Below, in pieces: positions 56,360 to 64,000 of a stretch of 64,000 nt of DNA (position 1 is the first letter of the stretch; every line of letters begins with the position of its first letter). The stretch spans positions 70,969,771 through 71,033,770 of the forward strand of contig NC_080672.1 of assembly GCF_030247195.1 (NCBI RefSeq), given 5' to 3'. The position numbers were made by a program, and so were the translations under genes. This DNA comes from Topomyia yanbarensis. Its lineage: Eukaryota > Arthropoda > Insecta > Diptera > Culicidae. The notes under the pieces were generated by a model, which did no database searches, was not told the origin of the DNA, and saw only the letters and a program-made list of their open reading frames with translations.

Positions 56360-56950
56360 TCTGTTAAATACGACTTAATCCATTTGTGGAGTTTGAAAAC
56401 TAACATGGGAATGTCAAGTTTAACGAACGCTTTGCTGAAGTCAGTGTAAAGAGCTTGTATGTGATTTCCTTTTTCCATGGCATTTAACGAGTAATCAAAA
56501 AAGTCAAGAAGGTTCGTACTTGTTGAACGGCCTTTAAAAACCTATGTTGTGCATTTGTTATTTTATGTTTAATTTGGTTGAAAATGTTTTTATTTATGAT
56601 GGATTCGAAAGGTTTAGGAAAGCAAGACAGAATGGCAATCCCACGATAATTACGAATACCGGATTTTTTACCCGATTTATAAATAGGTATTAAAAAAAAA
56701 TTCTTTTGGGAAATTACCAGATTCAAGTGACTTATTGAACAGCCAGAATAAAGGTAACGTGAGCTCAGTTGCTAAATTCTTTATGAAAGCAGGTGGAATT
56801 CCGTCAGGTCCTGAGCCTTTAGTGACATCTAGATCCTCAATGATCTTGAACATTAATGTGACTGACACTAACATCTCTTGAATAATCAGTAAAATAAGAA
56901 TAATATTCAAAGTCACGATCATTATCCGAAAAGTTAGAATAAGTTTCTTA
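56360..56950 (-). pseudogene. Upstream part of the reverse transcriptase gene split by the hAT
   Basis: On the minus strand: DLDVTKGSGPDGIPPAFIKN, LPLFWLFNKSLESGNFPKEF, FFLIPIYKSGKKSGIRNYRG, LSCFPKPFESIINKNIF and KITNAQHRFLK, then a DFSKAF motif (catalytic D) near 56425 and KWIKSYLTDR at the hAT border. These are RT motifs 1-4 of a Jockey/CR1-like LINE. Frameshifts are present. The reading continues at 52429. Confidence 0.85.
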
Positions 56951-56959
56951 AAAAAAATG

Positions 56960-57340
56960 TTGCGAAGAGATTACAAATATCTTTTGAAGTTTCACCCTCT
57001 TTTCCATCCAAAGACATTTTTGATGGAAAGTTGCATAAATTCTTAAACTTAGTCTTGATGTAATTAAAAAAGATGGGTGGGTAATGTCAGAGACATAACC
57101 GGAGTGAAGTAGAATACACTTTAGACCGGTAAATTCTGCTCTGGAATAAGCAATTTCTATGCGATTTTGTCGACTTTAGCACATTCATAGTTTATTTGGA
57201 GTATTTTTGGAATTATCAAGTTGACAATTTGCAACATTCTTTGAAAATATTGTTGAACTTTTATGAATGAAGGCACGCAAACGAGCGTTTGACCGTCGTC
57301 CTACTACCAGCATCAGAGAAGTAGCAGATCAGCATTTTTC
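56960..57340. other. Non-coding stretch
   Basis: No supported gene before the histone relics. Confidence 0.4.
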
Positions 57341-57345
57341 GCCAC

Positions 57346-57800
57346 ATGACCTGTACCAAACAAACCGTAAGTCCACCGGAGGAAAGGCTCCCCGCAAGCA
57401 GTTGGCAACAACTCCCTGGCAACCCTATACCATCATATGGAGTTTGACAGCGACCGACATATATGGGGCGTTATAGCTATAAAGCCCCAATGAATTATGT
57501 TCGGCACTATGCTCGATATTCAAGCATTTCACACGACGTTTTGCTTCTTGTGGGATGATTTAATAATTTAATTTAATCGACATTTTGTAACTAAATACAG
57601 CTTCTAATCATTCGGCTCAAAATCAATGTTTTGCCTTTCATGGCAGTGATGCTGGCTGTACAGAGACGTCGTCCTTGACAGGGGCTGGTTGGCAACGAAG
57701 GCCGTGTAAAAGTGCCCCAGTCACGGTTAGCGTTAAGAAGCCCCATCGCTACCGAACAGAAACAGTCGCCCTGCGAGAAATTCACAGCTATCAGAAATCG
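57346..57800 (+). pseudogene. Histone H3 pseudogene, copy 1, interrupted
   Basis: ATG 57346 begins a degraded H3 N-terminus: TKQT, then after a 4-base loss RKSTGGKAPRKQLAT, identical to the histone H3 tail from Arg8 to Thr22. At that point (57410-57688) 279 bp of foreign sequence intervene, bounded by TTGGCAAC on both sides (57402-57409; 57689-57696). H3 then resumes with LATKA, a frameshift, KSAPVT, VKKPHRY and TVALREI, up to about residue 57. The rest of the core fold is deleted. The segment is followed by the H3 3' stem-loop. It cannot make a histone. Confidence 0.92.
57410..57688. mobile_element. 279-bp interruption of the H3 pseudogene flanked by TTGGCAAC
   Basis: An 8-bp direct repeat equal to the H3 coding sequence brackets it, as a target duplication would. 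It starts AACTCCCTGGCAACC and ends ACAGGGGCTGG. No convincing terminal inverted repeats were found, so origin as an 8-bp-duplicating transposon is only suggested. Confidence 0.4.
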
Positions 57801-57841
57801 AGCGGGCCTAAATTGTGACCCAAAATAAACCACAAACCAAC

Positions 57842-57857
57842 AAGTTGCTTTCAGGAC
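57842..57857 (+). terminator. Degenerate histone 3' stem-loop (H3 copy 1)
   Basis: AGTTGCTTTCAGGACC, the counterpart of AGTTCTTTTCAGGACC in copy 2. Replication-dependent histone mRNAs end just after such a hairpin instead of a poly(A) tail. A T-to-G change weakens the stem. Confidence 0.6.
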
Positions 57858-58543
57858 CAGCCAATTATAAAGTATTATTATTATAAATGAAATTTTCCAT
57901 TACCTTACAACCTCCCACCCCCTTTCCTACCCGGCTTGAATAACTATCAATCTTGATGATGCTGTGCGGCGGGGGCACTAGTTTTTATTATAGTGGAAAA
58001 TTTAGGTTTACGCGTTTTTCCCTAAAGTTTTTTAGCTGTGCTGTTTTCAAGGAAGTTGTAGTTGAATTCAAAATAAAATAGTTTATTTCTGTTGTCAGAG
58101 ATGGACCTTCCAACGAAAACTAGTCTGGCTCGCTTGGAATCGAATTGTATGGATCAACCACTGCTTTCACAAAATCTGTTATTTTCAGTAATTGTACATT
58201 CTACAGAATTAGTCACAACTATTTCCAATCAGCGCAAAAATCGAAGATTTTCATTCAGTACAATAGCAGATTTTCACTTTTAGAAAAACAGGCAACATTC
58301 TGGCCGAAAATTTTGAAACGGAGCACCTATATCGAAATGTTAGAAAACGTTCGATTTTTGTAAATTGAATCATTACACTAACCTGTCTACAAATCACACA
58401 AATAACTTTTTTATTTTGTGCCATTCTACTTGAAAGCGACGATATTGTTCACAAGTGGCTCACTTACCATCCAACGCTCTTGGCAAGCCACTTTCTGATG
58501 CTTGTAATAAAATTTCAATTCGATTCTTTGTCGATAAATTGAT

Positions 58544-58559
58544 GGCCCTGAAAAGGGCC
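58544..58559 (-). terminator. Histone mRNA 3' stem-loop (H2B copy 1)
   Basis: On the minus strand it reads GGCCCTTTTCAGGGCC, the canonical histone hairpin (6-bp stem, TTTC-type loop). It lies 24 bp past the H2B stop codon and is preceded by AAAGAAAA. Confidence 0.92.
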
Positions 58560-58583
58560 TTTTCTTTGGGCAGTTTTCGAAAT

Positions 58584-58700
58584 TTACTTGGTGCTGGTGT
58601 ATATGGTAACAGTTTTGGTGCCATCGAAGACGGCGTGCTTGGCCAACTCTTCTGACAGCAGCAAATGGACGGTGGTTTGAATTTTGCGGGAGATGCTGCA
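58584..58700 (-). pseudogene. Histone H2B C-terminal fragment, copy 1
   Basis: Minus strand reads [17 protein letters not shown] sequence, then [20 protein letters not shown] and K-stop, matching the alphaC helix and C-terminus of H2B (usual form GTKAVTKYTSSK). The upstream two thirds of H2B is missing. A TATA box stands only about 60 bp away, so promoter and 3' end have been joined by an internal deletion. Replacement of KYTSSK by IYTSTK shows decay. Confidence 0.9.
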
Positions 58701-58759
58701 AACGAACTGCTGCATGCTGATGCTGCAAACGAACTGATCGTGAACAACAGCATGCTGAG

Positions 58760-58767
58760 TTTTTATA
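58760..58767 (-). promoter_or_regulatory. TATA box of the H2B relic, copy 1
   Basis: GGTATAAAAACTC on the minus strand, upstream of the H2B fragment and duplicated at 60272. Confidence 0.65.
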
Positions 58768-59162
58768 CCTGACTACAGCACAATGTAAGCTCGTCCTTTT
58801 TTGTGTTGTCCTCAATATGTGTTCGTCGTAGCTCCACCCCTTAGTTGGTCGACCACATATTTTTGATAAAGAACAAAATTGAAATTGTGTTTCCAATACG
58901 GAGGTTATCGAACACTCAGGGTAAAAAGAGTAATGTAATATGGCACCTTGGTAAAATGTTTGAGAATTGAAACCTTTTTTGAATGCGCCTAGTAAACACG
59001 AAACTGTAAACAAACACACAAATGATAACTTTTTATTTTATGTCATTCTACGTGAAATCTACGATATTGTTCACAAGTAGCTCACTTGCCATCGAACGCT
59101 CTTGGCAAGCTACTTTCGGATGCTTGTAATAACAAAATTTCAATTCGATTCTTTGTTGATAA

Positions 59163-59345
59163 ATGGCCCGTACCAAACATACCGCTCGTAAGTCCACCGG
59201 AGGAAAGCCTCCCCGCAAGCAGTAAGCAACGAAGGCCGTGTAAAAGTGCCCCAGTCACGGTTGGCGTTAGGAAGCCTCATCACTACTGAACAGAAACTGT
59301 CGCCCTGCGAGAAATTCACAGCTATCAGCAATCGAGCAGGCCTAA
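59163..59345 (+). pseudogene. Histone H3 pseudogene, copy 2
   Basis: ATG 59163 gives MARTKHTARKSTGGKPPRKQ, i.e. H3 residues 1-19 with Gln5 to His and Ala15 to Pro changes. Then a TAA replaces the Leu20 codon. H3 reading continues (ATKA, a two-base loss, KSAPVTVGVRKPHHY, a stop, [11 protein letters not shown]) to about residue 57, then a deletion to the 3' UTR. The sequence just before the ATG is not an H3 promoter but a copy of the region downstream of H2B. Confidence 0.93.
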
Positions 59346-59387
59346 ATTGTGACCCAAAATAAACCACAAACCAACAAGTTCTTTTCA

Positions 59388-59403
59388 GGACCAGCCAATT
59401 ATA
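59388..59403 (+). terminator. Histone 3' stem-loop (H3 copy 2)
   Basis: AGTTCTTTTCAGGACC: stem GTTCT/AGGAC with one G-T pair and loop TTTC. It lies about 45 bp after the H3 relic. Confidence 0.75.
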
Positions 59404-60050
59404 TTCCAGTAAGATATAAATGAAATTTTCGTTTTTCATTGCCTTACAACCTCTTTCCTCCCGGCTTGAATTACTATCAATCTTGATGATGCTGTGCGGC
59501 TGGGCACAGGCAGTTTCCATTATAGTGAAAAATTTAGGTTTGCGCGGTTTTCCCAAAAGTTTTTTAGCTGTGCTGTTTTCAAGGAAGTTGTAGTTGAATT
59601 CATAGTAAAATAGTTTACTTCTATTGTCAGAGGTGGACCTTCCAACGAAAACTAGTCTGGCTTGGAATCGAATTGTATGGACCAACCACTGCTTTCACAA
59701 AATCCGTTATTTTCAGTAATTGTACATTCTACAGAATTAGTCACAACTATTTCCAATCAGCGCAAAAATCGAAGGTTTTCATGCAATACAACAGCAGATT
59801 TTCACGTTTGAAAAAACAGGCAGCATTCTGGCCGAAAATTTTGAAACGGAGCCCCTATATCGAAACGTTCGATTTTTGTAAATTGAATCATTACACTAAA
59901 ATGTCTATAAATCACAAATAACTTTTCATTTTGTGCCATTCTCGTGAAAGCGACGGTATTGTTCACAAGTGGCTCACTTACCATCCAACGCTCTTGACAA
60001 GCTGATGCTTGTAATAACAAAACTTCAATTTCATTCTTTGTCGATAAATT
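59400..60050. repeat. Second copy of the segment 57850-58540 (tandem duplication)
   Basis: ATAGTTTACTTCTATTGTCAG, TGGACCTTCCAACGAAAACT, ATTCTACAGAATTAGTCACA and CATTCTGGCCGAAAATTTTG recur in the same order as at 58080-58330, with small indels. Together with the H2B and promoter copies this shows a duplication of about 1.5 kb. Confidence 0.9.
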
Positions 60051-60053
60051 GAT

Positions 60054-60069
60054 GGCCCTGAAAAGGGCC
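60054..60069 (-). terminator. Histone mRNA 3' stem-loop (H2B copy 2)
   Basis: Minus strand GGCCCTTTTCAGGGCC, identical to copy 1. Confidence 0.92.
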
Positions 60070-60093
60070 TTTTCTTTGGGCAGTTTTCGAAAT

Positions 60094-60210
60094 TTACTTG
60101 GTGCTGGTGTATATGGTAACAGTTTTGGTGCCATCGAAGACGGCGTGCTTGGCCAACTCTTCTGTGACAGCAGCAAATGGACGGTGGTTTGAATTTTGCG
60201 GGAGATGCTG
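60094..60210 (-). pseudogene. Histone H2B C-terminal fragment, copy 2
   Basis: Same fragment as copy 1 ([14 protein letters not shown], then in another frame [20 protein letters not shown]). An extra two bases at about 60163 add a frameshift. Confidence 0.9.
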
Positions 60211-60271
60211 CAAACGAACTGCTGCATGCTGATGCTGGAAACGAACTGAGCGTAAGCAACAGCATGCTGAG

Positions 60272-60279
60272 TTTTTATA
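60272..60279 (-). promoter_or_regulatory. TATA box of the H2B relic, copy 2
   Basis: GGTATAAAAACTC on the minus strand, same context as copy 1. Confidence 0.65.
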
Positions 60280-60655
60280 CCTGACTACAGCACAACGTAA
60301 GCTCGTCCTTTTTTGTGTTGTCCTCAATGTGTTCGTCGTAGCTCCACCCCTTGGTTGGTCGACCACATATTTTTGATAAAGAACAAAATTGAAATTGTGT
60401 TTCCACTACGGAGATTATCGAACACTAAGGGTAAAGAGAGTAATGTAATACGGCACCTTTGTAAAATGTTTGAGAATTGAATCCTTTTTTGAATGCGCCT
60501 AGTAAAAATTCACTTCACTCCAGTTTGTTTCTGACCATATTTGCAATTTGCGTACTGAAATAAATCATAATTTAGGGTTTAACCCAAATAGCTCTCCAGG
60601 GAGAAACAGTCCATGAAACAGAAAATGCAAACTCATTCTTTGAAATGATTTTGGT

Positions 60656-60671
60656 GGCTCTGAAAAGGGCC
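60656..60671 (-). terminator. Histone mRNA 3' stem-loop (H4)
   Basis: Minus strand GGCCCTTTTCAGAGCC, the canonical hairpin with one G-T pair, 34 bp beyond the H4 stop. Confidence 0.9.
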
Positions 60672-60704
60672 TTTTTTATAATGATACAAGTGAGTTCTAC
60701 CTTT

Positions 60705-60979
60705 TCAACTTCCAAATCCATACAAAGTGCGTCCCTGCCGCTTCAGAGTATAGACGACATTCATTGCGGTTTTGCGCTTGGCGTGTTCAGTGTAGGTCAC
60801 GGCATCTCGGATGACATTTTTCTGCACACCATCAGCATTCGTAGATTAAATTGGAGATGCATTTTACATCACCACGACGAGCCAGACGCCGACTGGCAGA
60901 TTTGGTGATTCCCTGGATTTTATCACGAAGAACCTGGCGATGACGCTTGGTACCGGAACGCAAACATGATACCGCTCAT
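60705..60979 (-). pseudogene. Histone H4 pseudogene
   Basis: Minus strand: [37 protein letters not shown], then a deletion of about 9 residues, [20 protein letters not shown] and [19 protein letters not shown]. Nearly the whole of H4 is recognisable. The N-terminal Gly/Lys-rich tail is reduced to MSGIM-like text from ATG 60979 and is out of frame. Changes at otherwise invariant positions (Lys-Pro to Lys-Ser; Arg-Ile to Cys-Ile) and the deletion show it is non-functional. Confidence 0.92.
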
Positions 60980-61054
60980 TGTACCGTCCGGACGAGCATG
61001 TTGCTCGTGTGGTAAGCGAGCACCCACTGATACAAAACAAGCTCGCGTGACCTG

Positions 61055-61062
61055 TATATATA
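61055..61062 (-). promoter_or_regulatory. TATA box of the H4 relic
   Basis: TATATATA on the minus strand about 76 bp upstream of the former H4 start, a plausible histone promoter remnant. Confidence 0.4.
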
Positions 61063-61569
61063 ACATTCCCGTATGTAATGAAACGCTTACATGCTCCTTT
61101 TTGACGGCTCTGCGTGGGATATGCTGACAAATTGCGCATTTTCCTCGCTGTTTCCGAAGGATTTTCTGAAAATCCTTGTTTTGGTTTATTTATAGTAGTC
61201 GCAGTAATTCCGAAATTTAATACGATATACGTGCACAAATTTCCGATCAGATAGAGCAAAAATATTGCGATTTCGTCCAGTAGAACGGAAGATACTCGCA
61301 TTTCAAACCTGGGAAAATTTCTCAACTGAAATTTTTGAAACGGGACCCCATATTGAAACGTTAGAAGTATTCTACTTCAAAAGTTTTTCGTGATTTCGAA
61401 TATAGTGGAACGATCTATTATACACAAATACAAGGTGTTGCAATCATTTAAAATACGTCGAATAACCTAACCGATTCGAACTAACAGACCGACATGGAAG
61501 CAGTTCCCAACTCCAACTGTTGATTTTGAGCGAATGCATAAAGTATCACCAAACTCGAAATTACATTAA

Positions 61570-62059
61570 GGCTCAAGTTACCTCAAGGCTTGGTAGTATG
61601 CGTAAAAAAATTGTGTTCAGCTTTGCCACCAGATTATCCATTTAAACCTTTTCAAAACTCTAAAAGAAGAATATCAGTCGATTTATTAGATCATCACGAT
61701 TCAATTCATGCAAAATACCTGCTGGAAAAACCATCGGATTAGCTGGATGGTGCTTTTGAAAAAGTGGCTGTGATTTTTTATCACACTACCACACCGAGCT
61801 GGGGTACGAAACACAACTGCGCAATTAAAAAACCACAGCCACTTTTTCAAAAGCACCATTTAGTTAAGCCGATGGTTTTTCCAGCAGGTATTTTGCATGA
61901 ATTGAATCGTGATGATCTAATAAATCGACTGATATTCTTCTTTTAGAGTTTTAAAAAGGTTTAAATGGATAATCCGGTGGCAAAGCTGAACACAAATTTT
62001 CCTACGCACACTACCAAGCGTTCAATTCTAACACATGCTTAAAAAAGGTAACTTGAACC
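61570..62059. mobile_element. Foldback MITE with TTAA target duplication (piggyBac-like)
   Basis: Arms of about 205 bp begin GGCTCAAGTTACCT on the left and, on the complement, GGTTCAAGTTACCT on the right. The loop is about 45 bp near 61783-61825. TTAA flanks both ends (61566-61569; 62060-62063), the piggyBac target. No transposase. Confidence 0.85.
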
Positions 62060-62063
62060 TTAA

Positions 62064-63525
62064 TAAACTAACTTTCGCTCTCAAAAGAGCTACAGCCGAT
62101 AACGGGCTTCTGGAAATGCTGCTGCGTCGTGTTTGATTATGACAGTCCCAAAAAGTTCATCTGAACGCTAAAAATCCGCAAATTAACGCAAGAACCGTCT
62201 AGCCAATAGAGCATTTTTTTTTTCCTGGTAAGGTCACCCAAAACAAAAATCTCTTGCAATAATTACAAGCGACAATCACTTGCAAATCATGTTAGCATCG
62301 CTTGCAATTTTGCAGTCAAAGCCGCTTGCAATTGCTGCAAGCACATAAAATCATTTCATCTCTCGGTATACGTACATACGTTTCTTCAACACACCATCAA
62401 AGCATTACCACCACATTCACGTGCCTATGCTGGTTGGTATAGCAACGCGCGGCGATTTTTTATTTTCCGTCTACTTTTTAATCATTCCTCACCAACATCA
62501 TCAAACGCAGTTTTGTGGCTTATTCATTACACACGAGACGGCATCAAATTGCGGATGAGATGACTGTACGAATTTTAACGTCCTGTTCTTATGTGTAAGG
62601 ACAGATCAGTGCTCAAAGTTAGCGTTATGATGCACAAGGGCCTGAGTTCAAATCTGGATGCGTGTGTTACTTTTTCCATTAATCGTGAAATCATCGAAGT
62701 GTTTATATATGACTTTTATCTACTTATAGCTATCTGATAGCATGGTTGGGTGGATAAAGTATTGCTTAGTGGCCTGTTTGTGCAGGGTTCATTTTTCAAT
62801 GCCAACAGTCTTTTTTTCTAACGCATATCGGTCACCAATACAAATACATCGCTAATACATAAGCAAAATTCGTTTTTTCTGTTTCTTGTGTTGCATGCAA
62901 GGAAGCTTCTTGCAATTTTCACACATTACCAGAATGCTTGCAATTTTCGCTCGTATTTATTGCATTAATGTAAGCGAATCTTACCGGGTACGTTTTAGGT
63001 GGCATTACGGCTTAATTTGGAGTGTCCCATATATGGCCGTTCATAATGATAACGTTCAATAAATTATCCGAACAAAAAAGAATGGAATGGAATTGGAAAG
63101 AATGAAATACAATCACAAATAGTATATTGCTACTTAAAGATCCTATTTTTCATATATTTTCACATACAGACTTGAAAATTCTTGTGAGTGAATTAGAGTT
63201 TTCTAAAAAAGCTCATATTTGACAAGTGGTATGTGAAGTCAATTACCGTTTGATTTAACAGTGTTCCGAAAAAAAGTCAAAATTGTTGCCGGTCTAGTAT
63301 ATGTACAATATGACACAATCAAAGTATGACTACACGATCTATACGTGACGAATAAAATATCCTTTAAAGTCATGTAAATAAAAACAAACAATCAAATAAC
63401 TACACGATCTGACATAGCGTTATTCCGGATAGAATATTGCAATTTCCTTGCCGAAATACGAATAGTTTGAAGTATCTCAAATGAAATATTAATAAACTTC
63501 TTTCCAAACAATTCAAACCGAATTT
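62064..63525. other. Non-coding stretch with a tRNA-like SINE remnant
   Basis: GAGTTCAAATCTGG at about 62643 resembles a B box, with an A-box-like segment about 35 bp before it. CTTGCAAT-type repeats recur at 62250-62340 and 62900-62950. No gene is supported. Confidence 0.4.
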
Positions 63526-63559
63526 GTGTGGTGAGCATGTGGTTAATACGTCTTATTCC

Positions 63560-63720
63560 TTCCTTTTACAATCCCATGTATATTTGGGGCCCTAACCATA
63601 ATCCGATAACGCTATGCACCTATCCAGATCAGGTTAGTACGTGCCAGTTCTGTAAAGTGCGTGCACGAGATGATCGGAAATTCATTTTTATATCATTCAC
63701 GTCAAGCACTACGCTTCAGT
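63560..63720 (+). pseudogene. Fragment of a third, diverged gag-only/LINE ORF1 protein
   Basis: ITLCTYPDQVSTCQFCKVRA followed by RDDR parallels the segment before and within the zinc knuckle of the copies at 21.05 and 38.95 kb (TLVTYPGQ-PTCQFC). Only about 40 residues are recognisable; the His and last Cys of the knuckle are lost. Confidence 0.6.
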
Positions 63721-63724
63721 CATA

Positions 63725-64000
63725 CCAAAACATTGAACTCTATTAATTCAAAGAAGGAGAAAATGCGCACAGTTTGGAATTGCCTATTTCATTATATTAC
63801 TAAATAAGAAGTGTCACCTCTTTGTTACCAAGAACTCCTCTTTCTCTTAATTCTGTCACTAAGCTTACACAATTAGATTGCATTACCTAATATTTTATCC
63901 GTTGTGTAACTGATTGAATACAGGAGTGAATCATTTCTTATTCGGGGATTTCATTCGTCAAATTCATTATATCGATTTTCGCAAACCATTCTTCACCCTT
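63725..64000. other. Non-coding end of window
   Basis: No feature supported. Confidence 0.4.

Noticed and set aside
58426..60366. Long minus-strand frames through the histone relics
   Set aside because: They mix frames of the H2B fragment, its promoter and 3' region; only the H2B C-terminus and stem-loop are supported.
62600..62665. A true tRNA gene
   Set aside because: Only a B-box-like sequence and a weak A box; no cloverleaf or anticodon arm can be drawn. More like a decayed SINE head.

Overview
This is a gene-poor, AT-rich and transposon-rich stretch of an insect genome, most likely a culicine mosquito of the genus Aedes. The evidence is a Feilai-type tRNA-derived SINE, a DD37E (ITmD37E-type) mariner known from mosquitoes, abundant LOA/I-, R1- and Jockey-type non-LTR retrotransposon debris, and a SoxB2 gene with very large introns. 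No bacterial, viral or CRISPR features are present. Genus is inferred from repeat families; species cannot be told by eye.

The one recognisable host protein-coding gene is a Sox21-type transcription factor on the + strand. An exon starting about 29991 carries the first usable ATG (30094). It is joined across a 130-bp intron to a second coding exon (30493-30641) that encodes the first half of the HMG box and stops at a strong splice donor. The second half of the HMG box was not found to 64000, so everything from 30642 on is probably one intron of at least 33 kb. A GC-richer, low-repeat block at 12.6-14.1 kb may hold an upstream non-coding exon or promoter.

Layout: 1-2.1 kb, 3' part of a decayed LOA/I-like retrotransposon with RNase H; 3.1-3.8 kb, an unrecognised GC-rich open stretch; 5.0-5.2 kb, a minisatellite; 5.9-7.6 kb, an extreme T-rich tract; 8-9.3 kb, a foldback, a dead mariner and a SINE-like segment; 9.8-10.2 kb, a 116-bp tandem repeat; 16.4 kb, Feilai-like SINE; 16.6-17.8 kb, a 1.17-kb foldback; 19.25-23.95 kb, a hAT element with exact 8-bp target duplication carrying a nested gag-only retroposon and a perfect 104-bp palindrome; 24.27-25.46 kb, a DD37E mariner with intact ends but a broken catalytic triad; 27.9-29.2 kb, two heptanucleotide microsatellites; 29.4-30.64 kb, Sox21 exons; 31.6-33.5 kb, a second hAT with exact 8-bp duplication; 35.1-37.3 kb, a 5'-truncated non-LTR element with an intact reverse transcriptase frame; 38.25-39.47 kb, a second, intact gag-only retroposon with 12-bp duplication; 42.5-43.9 kb, a TA-flanked long-inverted-repeat element; 45.67-51.18 kb, a nearly full-length R1-clade element with 14-bp duplication; 52.4-56.35 kb, a third hAT inserted into an older reverse transcriptase gene and itself carrying a third reverse transcriptase relic; 57.3-61.1 kb, a decayed histone cluster (H3, H2B, H3, H2B, H4) that keeps histone 3' stem-loops and TATA boxes; 61.6-62.06 kb, a TTAA-flanked foldback.

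The most unusual items are (i) the gag-only retroposon family: two full-length 1.2-kb copies with their own target duplications, poly(A) and a structurally conserved 3' hairpin, i.e. a LINE ORF1 that appears to move without its reverse transcriptase; (ii) the relic histone cluster inside the Sox21 intron, with an H2B/H3 fusion at a 7-bp microhomology; and (iii) the multi-level nesting at 52-57 kb, where exact target duplications give the order of insertion.
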